Assembly: GCA_010015805.1 (NCBI GenBank)
Contig: ML978121.1
Span: forward strand, 3,968,001 to 4,032,000
Length of the DNA: 64,000 nt
Reading direction: 5' to 3'
Source: Rhizodiscina lignyota
Lineage: Eukaryota > Ascomycota > Dothideomycetes > Aulographales > Rhizodiscinaceae
The notes under the pieces were generated by a model. It searched no databases. It was given only the letters and a program-made list of their open reading frames with translations, and had not been told where the DNA came from. The position numbers and the translations under genes were made by a program. Position 1 is the first letter of the stretch. Every line of letters starts with the position of its first letter. Shown one piece after another: positions 10,732 through 21,468 of the stretch.

Positions 10732-12510
10732 ATGGCTGAAGAAGCGAAAGAAATACCAGAGCGGCCAAAGGAGGGTGAGGCAGCTGCGCCAAAGGATGGC
10801 GAAGAGAAAGGCCCCTCCAAAAAGGCCTTGAAGAAGTTGGAGAAGGAGAGAGAAAAGGTGCGCCCTACTACACTCCCGAAGGATAGATTGTGCTAATTTC
10901 TATATTCTACAGGCTGAGAAGAAGCGACTTCAAACCGAGAAAGACGCAGCAGCAAAAGCTGCCGCTGATGCCAACGACGTGTCGAAGGGCGACTATGGCG
11001 ACAGCCCGATCATAGGATCCGCAGAATATACAGCACCGGGCCTGAAGCGCGTCGATTTCAGTACGCTTGGAGAATTGGAAGATGGCAATGAGGTGGCAGT
11101 CCGCTGCGTCGTGCGCAACGCGCGCAGTCAGTCTGCGAAGCTGGCCTTCCTCGAACTGCGTGAGGGATTCCATACCATACAGGCGGTTATTGCGGCGAGC
11201 GAAACACTGAGCAGGCAGATGGTCAAGTTTGTGGCCAGCATAAATCCAGAATCTGTCGTGGATGTCATCGGGCTGGTCAAGGAGCCAAAGGAACCGGTCA
11301 AGAGCGCGACGATCAGCAATCGCGAGATTCACATCTTGAAGATATGGGTGGTTGCGAAGGCAGAACCACAGCTACCTATTCAAATTGACGATGCAGAGCG
11401 ACCGTTGCCTGCGGAAGGCAGCGAGGAGGGCGCGAGCGGAGACGACGGACGACCACTTGTGGGACTGAACACGCGACTTGACAATCGTGTGCTGGACTTG
11501 CGCAGTATGCTTAACCACGCCATCATGGGCATAAAGGGAGGCGTGAGCCGTCTGTTCGAGGAGTTCATGTGGGAGCATGGCTTCCAGCAAATATGGTCAC
11601 CAAAGATCCTCGGCGCTGCGACAGAAGGCGGCAGTAACGTCTTCGAGCTCAAATACTTCAACACATCCGCATATCTCGCCCAGAGCCCTCAATTCTACAA
11701 GCAGATGCTTATTGCCGCGCGGTATAAGAGAGTCTTCGAGGTTGGTCCTGTCTTTCGTGCAGAGAACAGCAACACTGCACGACATCTTACAGAGTTCGTT
11801 GGTCTTGACCTGGAGATGGAGTTCAACGAGCACTATCATGAAGTCTTGGACTTTCTAGAAGATATGGTCCTGCACATATTCAACGGTCTGCGCACGAGAT
11901 ACAAGAAAGAAACCGACCTCGTGAGATCCGTATACAAGGTGCCGGAGTTCCAGCTCCCAGAATCCGGCAAGGTTCCCAGAATTCCCTTCTCAGAAGGGAT
12001 CAAAATGCTCCGCGAAGCAGGTGAAGAGCTGAGTGACTACGACGACCTAACGCAAGCCCCTCCTTTCCTCCTTCCAAACCACCACTAATAAGAAACAGGA
12101 CCCCCCAAGAAAAACTCCTTGGCAAACTCGTTCTCGAAAAGTACCATACCGACTTCTACACCCTCGACCAGTTCCCCCTCTCCATTCGTCCCTTCTACAC
12201 TATGCCCTCTGGCATCAACCCGCAAAACAGCAACTCCTACGACCTCTTCATGCGCGGGCAAGAGATCATGTCCGGTGCGCAACGTGTGCACGACTATGAG
12301 CTGCTGTGCAAGCGCATGCGTAGTTTCGAGCCACCACTCGACCCGGAGAGTCCTGGTTTCAGGAGCTACACCAGCGCGTTCAAGTATGGATGCCCGCCGC
12401 ATGCAGGTGGTGGGTTTGGGCTTGAGAGGATTGTGATGCTGTGGCTGGGACTGCCGAATGTGAGGTTGGCAAGTCTGTTCCCGAGAGACCCATCGAGAAT
12501 CATGCCTTGA
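10732..12510 (+). CDS. DPS1: Cytosolic aspartyl-tRNA synthetase
   Basis: Exons 10732..10857, 10913..12051 and 12099..12510 give 558 residues, matching yeast DPS1 in length. A Lys/Glu-rich N-terminal extension (about 1-75, tRNA-binding in yeast) precedes an OB-fold anticodon-binding domain (about 100-190) and the class II catalytic core. Motif 2 reads [20 protein letters not shown] and motif 3 [16 protein letters not shown]...FPRDP. Intron 2 (12052..12098, 47 nt) starts with GC, not GT (GCAAGC...ACTAATAAGAAACAG). No GT donor keeps both phase and the conserved [14 protein letters not shown] junction. The enzyme charges tRNA-Asp with aspartate in the cytosol. Confidence 0.93.
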
Positions 12511-12921
12511 GAGGGGTTTCGTTACGTGAAAAAGAACTACAGGGGCAAGGCGGATCATGCGAGTGCCATGGTCGGCGTTTGCAAGGAAGATGCGCTTTGA
12601 CAGACGTCTCACGAAATGTAGCTAGACGATGAATCTGCTGAAATAAAAGTGTGTATTAGGTTATTCACGCGCAGTCTATCTCAAGCCCTGTGATGCATTG
12701 GTCTCCTTTCTGGTCCGTCTTAGACTTTGGCACATAGCAAGAGAACAGGTGCGGCAAGTAAGATACCATTCAGCCATTTGATTGCATGCTAAATCATATA
12801 TTTCAATTGAACTCGTCATGACGAGTCCAAAAACGCCGTCCATCCATCCAAATCAAAACCACATCGTGCATCATGCTGCAAAACCCAAATCTAGCTTCTC
12901 TAATCGCTACATCACGAGCTC
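12511..12921. other. Intergenic, convergent 3' ends
   Basis: About 410 bp between the convergent AspRS and SSZ1 genes. It includes an AATAAA at about 12641 that could be the AspRS polyadenylation signal. No gene seen. Confidence 0.4.
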
Positions 12922-14813
12922 TCAGACGCTGCCGTTCTGTGCTATCGCAGGTTTATCTAGCATCCCCCTCGTGCCACCCTTCCCATTGACCTCTCTCGCA
13001 ATGATCTGCACGTCTAGCTCAGCGCCCACGCTCACTTGCACCTCCACTTTGGAACCCTTCTTCGTGCCTCGGACAGCCATCTCGGCAAGCACGCGGCCTG
13101 CTTTCCATACCTTTTCACGGATTTCCTCTTCATCGTCATCATCATCGTCATCATCGTCATCATCGTCCTCGTCCTCGTTCGCTCCATTCGTTTTCGGCTT
13201 TGCCTCGGGCTTTGTTACTTTGATCTCGCGTACGCCCTCGCACAGCTTCACTAGCACATCTCCACCTTCTCTTGGGACTGCGACATGCGCCGTCCGCCGT
13301 ACCGGGACGGGAGTTTCCGGCTCAATCATCAACGTGAAGACACCTGCACCTTTCTCATCCCCTGATATTGAAAGTACTCCGATTGCATGCGCGAGATGAG
13401 GAGTGGATGTCACAACTGGATGCGTACTCTGTTCAATGTCGTCTGTGTCGAATGCCTCGACTAGTGATGCTTGAATCGCTGCACCTCGTGCGGCAAGCTC
13501 GTTAGGATTTATCGCCGTGGGTGAAAGCGTTGGCGCGAACACCGTGGTTGTCGGAGGGAATTCGTCTGCTAGACTACGCGACAGTTTTGGTGTGTGGGAA
13601 TTACCGCCGGCGCAGATAATCTCGTTGATGTCAAGAACGTCCAGCTCGGCCTTTTCAACGCAGTGTACGACGAGTCGTTTCAACGATTGGAAATGTTTCG
13701 AAGCGAGCAGTTCGTATCGTGAGCGATTGATCGTTGCGGTGAAGTCGATGCCGCCAGAAAGCGACTCCACGGAGAAAGATGCGGATTGACCCAGACTGAG
13801 CGCTTTCTTGACAGCTTCAGACTCAAGCTTGAGTTTCGCCAGACTTCGAGGATTCTCTCGCGGGTCTTCCACGCCCTTGTTCTTCTTGAGGAATTCTTTA
13901 GCGAAGTAGTCGATCAGCACTTGATCGAGTTGCGCGCCAGAGACGTCGTAATCGTGCGCTGTAGCAAGAATTGTGTACATGCCACCTCTTGAAGCAATGA
14001 CCGCAACATCTGAACGGGTACCACCAACATCGACCACTACTACATTTTTATCCGCATGCTTCGCGTCGGGTCGCGCATCGTAAGCGAGGACATCGGCGAC
14101 TGGTTCGTGGATGAGCTGAAGCACCTCCAAGCCTGCATCCTCCGCAGCTTTCTTCAAAGCGGCCCTTTGCTTGTCTGAGAAGTTTGTCGGCACTGTTATG
14201 ACCACGGCGTTGACTTGCTTTCCGAGGAAGTCGGACGCCGAATTCTTCAGGCGACGGAGATGTCTGGTTGTAATCTCGGATACGGTGACCGTGTTCTCGC
14301 TTTCTGCTTCGCTGTCGCGGATGGAGAATGCGACGGTGCCTTCGTGCTCTTTCGGATGGGCGGATTGGTGGCATGGCGTTGGATCTACCGACTTAAAGCT
14401 GTACGTCGTTAGATTCATCGCATTGGGGACCTGAGACGGGCCCTACTCACTCTTCACCCAAAAAGTCCCTGAAATAAGCAACGGTATTCTTTGAATTCCG
14501 CACCAGTTGTGCCTTTGCTTGTGTCCCTTGAAATTCCTCTCCCTCGACATACGATAAAATCGTGGGTATTTGGCGATCTATACGAAAGTGTCAGTCACAC
14601 TCAGTAAACCTGCTACGCTTATACTGACCTCCTTCTTCATTCGCAATGACTTCTGCCTTGCCTTCCTGTACAATATGTCAGAACCATTCCAAACCAAAGT
14701 AATTCTTAGCGGCCAATCGAACTGACGCTGGTTGTGAATGCGATTGAGCTGTATGAGTTCCCGAAAGAAATTCCGATGGCCACCCTACCGGGCGACTCTT
14801 CTTCGTCACTCAT
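12922..14813 (-). CDS. SSZ1: Ribosome-associated Hsp70 homologue Ssz1
   Basis: Four exons, complement(14813..14727, 14665..14629, 14577..14451, 14398..12922), close in phase to 575 residues with introns of 61, 51 and 52 nt. The N-terminus (AIGISFGNSYSSIAF) is the phosphate-1 loop of the actin-like ATPase fold. DVGGTRSDVAVIA is phosphate 2, and CAGGNSHTPKL is the adenosine segment. The substrate domain is short and interrupted by an almost pure Asp tract, and there is no EEVD tail. These traits point to Ssz1, which with zuotin forms the ribosome-associated complex that stimulates Ssb at the tunnel exit. Yeast Ssz1 is 538 residues; the acidic insert explains most of the excess. Confidence 0.9.
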
Positions 14814-16338
14814 TTTGAGAGTAGAGAGTTGAGAAGAGGTTGAATGTGGGGCGGTCAAAAATGAATTGATTTCTTCGATCCGCCGGAATTTTTTTAAGAT
14901 TCGGGCTCATCCTCGGTTGAATGTCGGGTCAGTGACTCAGCCGGCTCTTAAGAGACCCACAAGACCCTTGCAGTGACTTCAACGAGGCATCGTGAAGAAT
15001 ATGTCTGACCTTGAAGAGGTTTTGTTCGTTCCTTTCTCTCACTTGCTATTATAGCGTAGTCTTCCAATTACATAGTGGTGGCTTAGGACTGTAAATTCCC
15101 TGCTTTAGACGAGATTTTCACTATGTATCGAAGTTCTCTTCCATATGTATCCTTTACTTCTGTTGAATAGTACCCCCAACCTCCCAGGAGCTCAGAGATG
15201 ATGAATAACGACGCCACAGTAAGCTGTGTTGCCGGCTCGGACGGCCGTAGGAAGTTGAGTATTATCTGGACCTGCTTGAGCACGTTGTTCCTTTGCCTCT
15301 GGGTTGTCCTGGCATGAAGACTCTCCTGTGAAAAGAGAAACGGTCTCCCAGCCGGTCCGACATAAAGGCAAATTCATAGCTCTCCCCATAATCGCACCAG
15401 GATTCGTCGTATTCGGTGCCTTCAATCAGAGGAGATATGGCGTGTAACGTGTGTGATTCTGACTTCAATTGTACCAAGTCTATGGCTTGTCTTGCTTGCG
15501 CTACTTGCTTTGGAGTTTATCTGCCTTGTCTGACCTTTTTGGAATGATGGCAAGAAAACAGAGAAACGCTGGAAAGAGCTGCATCGAAGGACTACTGAGC
15601 GTCTTAGAAGTACAAGGGAGTCTGCTAAACCAAATATGGAAATTCGCGCCACACTTTCTGGACCTCCTGTCGCTATCTATGTTGCTCTATATTGCGCAGC
15701 ACAGCCCTACATTTCTCATCGAACCTTTCATCAGCTTCGTTCCGCACCAGCGAGCCTTTATGAAACCGTTGACTGGACGAGGTTCATGCCACATCTCGCA
15801 GGACAGTATTCGACTTCTACCATCTGACTGCAAGAGGTGTAGTATCCGTCCTGCAGACCCTCAAAGAACCTCGTCTATAGTCACGTATACGTCGGTTCGG
15901 CGATATCATGTGCGATGGAAGGAGTCGGCAGGAAGAGATTCGGGTAGCCTTTTGTCTAGATTATATTACATGAATAGTTGAAGATTATTGCTCCGCAACT
16001 AACAGCTCCCCGTCCATCCTGCAAAAGCAACTTCGCTCATTCGTGTTCACCTCAAATCCATTTCCTTTTATCTTGACCTGGAGGCACGTAAACAACCGCC
16101 CTTGGGTTCCGGAACTCCATGCTTTGTTGAGAAAATGAAATACCAATGCAAAAGCAGTTTGTCCCTCAACAAATTAATGCCCCGAAAAGCAGACTCCCGA
16201 AGAACTCCGCGGAAAGCTGGAAAGATGCGTCTGGTATTCTTCTCCCTTGAATTTTCCTTCTGCTGATGTTTAGTGACTAGAATTTGTTCGGTAAATACGG
16301 CCCCATGTCCAGTGTTAATCGTAAAGCGTATATCTGTC
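14814..16338. other. Gene-poor tract with a possible decayed coding frame
   Basis: About 1.5 kb without a confident gene. On the minus strand one frame between about 15745 and 15262 reads as protein-like over long stretches but is broken by several stops. Plus-strand frames over the same DNA look no better. Confidence 0.4.
15262..15745 (-). pseudogene. Possible gene remnant, family unknown
   Basis: Reading one minus-strand frame from about 15745 to 15262 gives protein-like text (segments such as DEKCRAVLRNIEQHR, RQEVQKVWREFPYLV, then YGESYEFAFMSDRLGDRF) with about five internal stops, TAG or TAA. The last 72 codons are open and have a balanced composition. A 3' continuation in a second frame (15083-15280, LLGGWGYYSTEVKDTYGREL) would fit an intron or frameshift. 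I recognise no domain. It could also be an intron-rich real gene whose exons I could not join. Confidence 0.25.
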
Positions 16339-17040
16339 TCAGATCATCGAACTCGACGTGGCTTGGTAACTCATAGACAGACCAGCATCAGCTTTCCAGT
16401 TCCATGTCTGGCTGGAGGGTGTGTGCGTACAGTGCTGCAGTAGCCCTCTCTTATCGTTGAAGCACATCTTGCGACGTTGGTTGTCACGCGCCGGCTCAAT
16501 TGTCATATGGCGCGGATTGCAGCATGCCCAATTGCCGCACAGGTGGCTCAAATGCCAACTCGGCTGCTTAAGGAGACCGTCAATCATATCTTTGGTAAGT
16601 TCGTTCCTCATACAGAGTGCGATGATGCCGCAATGCATGGACACAGTTTGTATCTTGCCATTGCGCTTGAATCGCACGGTAGCATGGATATTCCTTCGAT
16701 CCATGTATCTCTGCGCACCCTGATGTATCCAGCACCTTGAATTAGGATAGAGAGGGTCTTTCTTCAAGTGTATGCTCTGCCGATCAAGGTACTTTTGCAT
16801 CCATGCTCTTGCATCAGCCGGCTTCTCGACGAGCACTATGCTCTTCCTCTCGTATAGTGACAATTTGGGGTCCAGCGGTCGGATTGATTGGGCTGAGGGT
16901 TCAGTAGGACTTTTTGCGTAGAGAGACTCTTTGGATTGGTACGAAGAGATTCCTGTTGCCATACGCTCGTGCAAAATGACTGCTGGATAGAGTACAGAGT
17001 TGCTCCGACTGGAATACCACCACGACGATGCCAAAGCCAT
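16339..17040 (-). CDS. His-Me finger (I-PpoI-like) homing-endonuclease-related protein
   Basis: 233 residues from the first in-frame ATG. The frame stays open upstream to about 17212 without another ATG, so a missed 5' exon is possible. Residues about 160-206 match the zinc-binding loop domain of His-Me homing endonucleases (zf-His_Me_endon). Seen are SHLCGN with C168, a second Cys pair (C173/C174), PRH at H178, ARDNQRRKMC with N187 and C193, and a further C204-x-H206. By alignment with I-PpoI, H166 would be the catalytic general base and N187 the metal ligand, both present. The N-terminal part is not recognised. No intron/intein context is seen: the gene stands alone in gene-poor DNA. Whether it cuts DNA or has been domesticated is open. 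Confidence 0.72.
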   Translation of the reverse strand: MALASSWWYSSRSNSVLYPAVILHERMATGISSYQSKESLYAKSPTEPSAQSIRPLDPKLSLYERKSIVLVEKPADARAWMQKYLDRQSIHLKKDPLYPNSRCWIHQGAQRYMDRRNIHATVRFKRNGKIQTVSMHCGIIALCMRNELTKDMIDGLLKQPSWHLSHLCGNWACCNPRHMTIEPARDNQRRKMCFNDKRGLLQHCTHTPSSQTWNWKADAGLSMSYQATSSSMI

Positions 17041-18971
17041 TCTCGCTCGATGGGCGTCGATGAGTTCTAACCAATGTCGCCAAATACGATGATAGCGGAC
17101 GGATAGCGAGAATTGCACAACAGACAGTTCGAAGAGTGAAATCGCAAACGGAGTTGATGATATGGAAGCGTTTGCGGAATAATATGTGGATGTCGATGAC
17201 TGAGCGCTCTAAGTTGAGCGACTACTGCTTGTCCTGTTCAAGCATCGGGAACTGAGGTCAAGTCGAAGAGTAAATGAAGAGAGCAAACAAGAAAGAAAAT
17301 GGAGAGTAGAAAACCTGAAGAAGAGTCTCGCCAATGGATTGGTCGTGACTCGAGAAATGAAACCGGAAATGGGTTCAGGTTCACGGGTGAAGAGGGTCTC
17401 CTTAAAGGCGGCATTCCTCCATCACTTATATGGACCAGTGGATCAGGCTCGAGATGGAGATTGAGGTGGGAGAGGATGAGGAATGGCAGTGGTTGAGGAA
17501 GAAAGAAACAAAGATAAGAGCAACGTTAAATAAATAGTTATTTCGGGGCGAATAAGGTACGGGAGCGACGTCAGAATGCGTGCACGCGGCAGGATTTTCA
17601 ATCAGAGAGAGTTTAGAAGCCCTTCAAGTGAAACATCTCGACATCTCGGAAAGAGGAGGAAAGTGAAAGGGCATTGAATTCGGAATTCTGCTTCACTGTG
17701 AGCCTCGAGACGTAGGTCGGAAGGCGGTTGACTTCCGGTCGTCTAAGAAAGAAGTCCATCCAGCGAGAGGTAGTGCGTTAGAATATTTTCACGGCAACTG
17801 AATTCCAAGCTTTTCAATGTATCCTGCTCTTGGGATGGTCTGGCACAAAGGATAGTTTGTTGGTTGTGAGAGGTGCTCCACAGCATGACGGTGATGTAGC
17901 AGTAATGTCGTAAAGGCAGCCTGCATTGAACACATCGGAGGGAAATTTTCGAGGCGATTTATCCTATGCCCGTGTAGCTATGGACCATCCGTGGTAATTG
18001 AGAAGACCAGAGAGACCTTCACTCTTCGAACACAGTCGAGCGAACTGGCGTTCGGTGGTCATGATCTGCCCAAGGAAGCGAGGCTTGACCTCGTAAAGCG
18101 ATGATTCAGTGCGACGTCGGAAAAGACAAGCTTTAATAGCATAATTAGCCGGTGGTCAGCCTCAACATTGAGAACGAGAAGTTCGTTGCATTTTGTTGCT
18201 TTAGAATTAGCCTGTCCACGAATTGAGCGCGGGCGATGGGAATTAGCTTCTAGGCGACGATGACGGAGAAGTCGCGTGAAACAAAGTCAAAGACAGGATC
18301 ATTGAGGTGAAAGAGAGAAGAGTGATGATTTAAAATGTCTTAAAAGGAGCCATTTGAGGAGCGGACGCCAAGACCCCGTCCGAGCGGGCGTGTAGAGTGG
18401 TGAAAGCCACGTCGAGCTTCCGAACGAAACCTGACACTTTCCACCAACCACCAACGCTCCCCTGTCTCCGCATGCACGTTGGAGCAACGTCTCGAAAAGC
18501 CGTCGAGTTCCTGGATCTGCAGCTAGCCCAGGCACATTTAGGCAGGTAAATGAAAATGCTACCCTGCTCCATCTTCGGGCTGAATTCCCATTACCCTGCC
18601 CCGGCGGTGCGAGGATCAAAAGGCGGGGAAAGCTCAAGTAGCTGAAGATTTGAAAAGACGTCATTTTCCAGGCGCATTTTGTGTGTTGTAGCTGACGGTC
18701 TCGAGCAAATTTCTGCTTTGTGGAATTGCTCCATCCTACTTGACACTGTCAGTTTCACGGCAGACAACCCGTGCAACTTGACCTATCACGAGGTCACGTT
18801 CACTGGGAGCTAATTTCTTCACAACAACATTGTTGGCACCTAGACGTGGCTGCTCTCATATTTCTTTAGGCCCTCCTCACAAACAATTAACTCCACTGTT
18901 TCTTTCGCTTGCGAACCTCGACTCTTCTCCTTCGCTCACACACACATCACGCTCTGATAATAACAGCCAAC
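17041..18971. other. Long non-coding tract upstream of the lactonase gene
   Basis: About 1.9 kb with only short random-looking frames on either strand (the longest, minus 18299-18664, has no recognisable domain and odd composition). It must include the promoter of the lactonase gene and the 5' side of the endonuclease-like gene. Confidence 0.4.
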
Positions 18972-20250
18972 ATGTTGGTAGCGGGCTTTTTATCCTCGGC
19001 CCTCATTCTCCCTGCCATTGCGGCAGTCTTTCCTTCAGGTGGCCCTGGATATTGGGGTAAAGGACACGGACATATGGGCGGAAAGACTAATCTCTATGTG
19101 TCCTCCTGTAAGTCAATCACGTTCGACACTGAGCAGATATCTATTCTCATGGCCTTCAGACGTCGGCACCGTGACCACTCTCTCGCTTAGCGGCACCAAC
19201 CTCGACATCACCTCCTCGGTCCCCTGCGCTCAAAATGCGTCGTGGCTCACATTCGACTCCCAGGATCGCATCCTGTACTGCCTTGATGAGGGTCTCGTAG
19301 TTCCCAATGGCACTGTGCACTCGTACTCTGTTGCCAAGGACGGTAAGCTGACTCCAATTGAGGAGAAGACTACCATATCTGGCCCTGTCAATGGTGTTCT
19401 CTACGACAAACATGACGGCAAGCAAGGCTACGCCCTCGCCCACTACACTGGCAGTGCTGTGTCAGTCTGGTCCGTGGATGAGAAAGGTTCCCTCGACAAT
19501 GTGCAAGACATTTTCTTCACGCTCCCTCACCCCGGTCCGAATCCTTCGCGTCAGGATGCGCCACACGAACATGAGGCTATCCTCGACCCTACCAAGAAGT
19601 ACATCCTCGTTCCTGATCTCGGTGCAGATCTCGTCCGTGTCTTCTGCTACGACCCTGAGACGTTCAAACTGACAGCCCACGAGCCGCTCCATGCCAAGGC
19701 TGGCTCAGGTCCCCGTCATGCAGCGTTCTGGGTGAACAAGGGAAAGACGTACATGTATCTTGTAGCGGAGCTTGGTGTCACGGTCACGGCGTACGAGGTC
19801 ACGTATGTCAAGGAGGGTGGTCTATCATTCAAGGAGATTGAAGTGTCAAACACATTCGGTGGCGCGCCTATTCCGGATGGAGCTGCACCGGCAGAGATTC
19901 AAGTGTCGCCAGATCAGCGCTTCATCGTCATTTCCAACCGCAACGACTCTTCGTTCTTTCTCCCGAACTTCGACCCAAAGAACAAAACTGCAGAGCCTTC
20001 TGACTCTCTGGCAACGTTCGCACTGAAGGAAGATGGTACGTTGGACTTCCACGGCCTCGCGCCAGCAGGAGGAAGCTTCCCGCGCCAGTTCTCCCTGAAT
20101 GGCGATGGCAGCTTGGTCGGTGTCGGTCTCCAATTCAGCAGCCGCGTTGTCGTTATTGAGCGGGACATCAAGACTGGAGTGATTGGTAAAATCGTGGCTC
20201 ATGTTCCTCTGCCTGGACAGATCACTTGCGTTGTCTGGGATGAGCAGTGA
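18972..20250 (+). CDS. Secreted lactonase-type seven-bladed beta-propeller
   Basis: Exons 18972..19107 and 19160..20250 are joined over a 52-nt intron (GTAAGT...TTCAG), giving 408 residues. The first 18 residues are a clear signal peptide (MLVAGFLSSALILPAIAA), so the protein is probably secreted. The body has repeated propeller blades. It carries family marks of the lactonase/CMLE group: HEHEAILDPTKKYILVPDLGADLVRVF, GPRHAAFWVNKGKTYMYLVAELG, and QVSPDQRFIVISNRND. Relatives are annotated as 6-phosphogluconolactonase-like or carboxy-cis,cis-muconate cyclase-like. Substrate cannot be read from the sequence. It precedes a transporter/reductase/P450 group by about 1.2 kb and could act with it, but membership is unproven. 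Confidence 0.85.
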
Positions 20251-21468
20251 GGCTTCATCTGCAAGCTGCTCTGACTTTGATGCTCTACTTTGCGGTGCAT
20301 TGATGATAACGAAGCGAACCTACTTTTAATCGGGTTCCCTGTACTCCGTAGCTAGGAAAGAAATTCAGTCCATAAACACGTGATGAATAAGCCGGCATAA
20401 TGTACACGACACCATGCGTTTTGCAGACGTTGTGCTTCTTCTCCGGAATGGTGGTGAGTGGCTTGACAAGCCTCATCCTCATCCAACCACGCTAGCGGCG
20501 GAAGCAGCTTGCCGACGCCGACTCCGACGCCACTACATCATCGGCCGGCGAAAGTAGACGCCGACATTTGAGGCTCCTGTCAAACGCTAGAAATGGCACT
20601 ACGACTCCAATTGCTAGAGACTTGCGGCTCCGTCGACGGCGTGTCACGCCGACTCTACACCATAGCTGTTGCGCTTGCAACTCAACTCCGCAACCTTCTG
20701 AGCTACCGGCTCTCCACATTCGCCCAGATATCCAGCTCTACCCGCGTACAGGAACGTGCTGTTCTTCGAGCAAAGATCTCCAATCGTATCACATGGTCTT
20801 ATACACATTCGACTGGTCTGTTCAGTGGGGTAGCACCGATCCACTGCCGCACGCGTCTCAGAAGATGCGCAAACTCATGCAGAAGCAAAGGCGTTTTCGC
20901 TGTACGTCAACGAGAAACGCGAAGTGAGCATGACAGCTGCAACTGAATGCAGCTCCGGAAGTGGGCAGTACAATAATAGGGTATGTTGAGTACATTCCTG
21001 CGCTGGGTTTAGACCGATGGTTGTTTCGCGGCGAAATTTCCATGTGACCACCACCAAGCGTCTGGATAGAGTGCAGACACCATGGAATTCTCACATCGGA
21101 ATATGCTGCAAGCCGTCTAAATGGGCTACTCTACGCTAACGCTGCTGACAATTGTGCATGTTAGATAGGTTGAACGGTACCGAGGAATATTGATAAAGGG
21201 AAAGCATACACCCTTTTTTTCAGTGTAACTTCACCGTCAATTTTCTGTGCTGCAACATCTGGTCGCGAAGCATCGAATGTCTTAGTCCGAGTCTCGAATT
21301 ATTGGTACATTTCCCTCCAAATCTGATTCCATGTGAGGATCTCAATTGGATAACGACAGTTGTGGCTATTGCGGAAACGAGTTGGTGTAACGTGGTGTCC
21401 AATTTGAAAGTTGTTTGCTATTTTATCCTCCACCAATTTCGCTTAACTAGAGGTTGTTTGCGGATACA
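20251..21468. other. Intergenic, promoter side of the MFS gene
   Basis: About 1.2 kb. Several overlapping plus-strand frames at 20568-20946 have the Arg/Ser-rich look of chance ORFs. No gene or RNA recognised. Confidence 0.4.

Noticed and set aside
12782-13399. 205-codon plus-strand frame with a poly-Ser run
   Set aside because: Antisense shadow of SSZ1; the Ser run is the complement of the Asp tract.
18299-18664. Minus-strand 121-codon frame
   Set aside because: No recognisable domain, start context or neighbours; treated as chance in a gene-poor tract.
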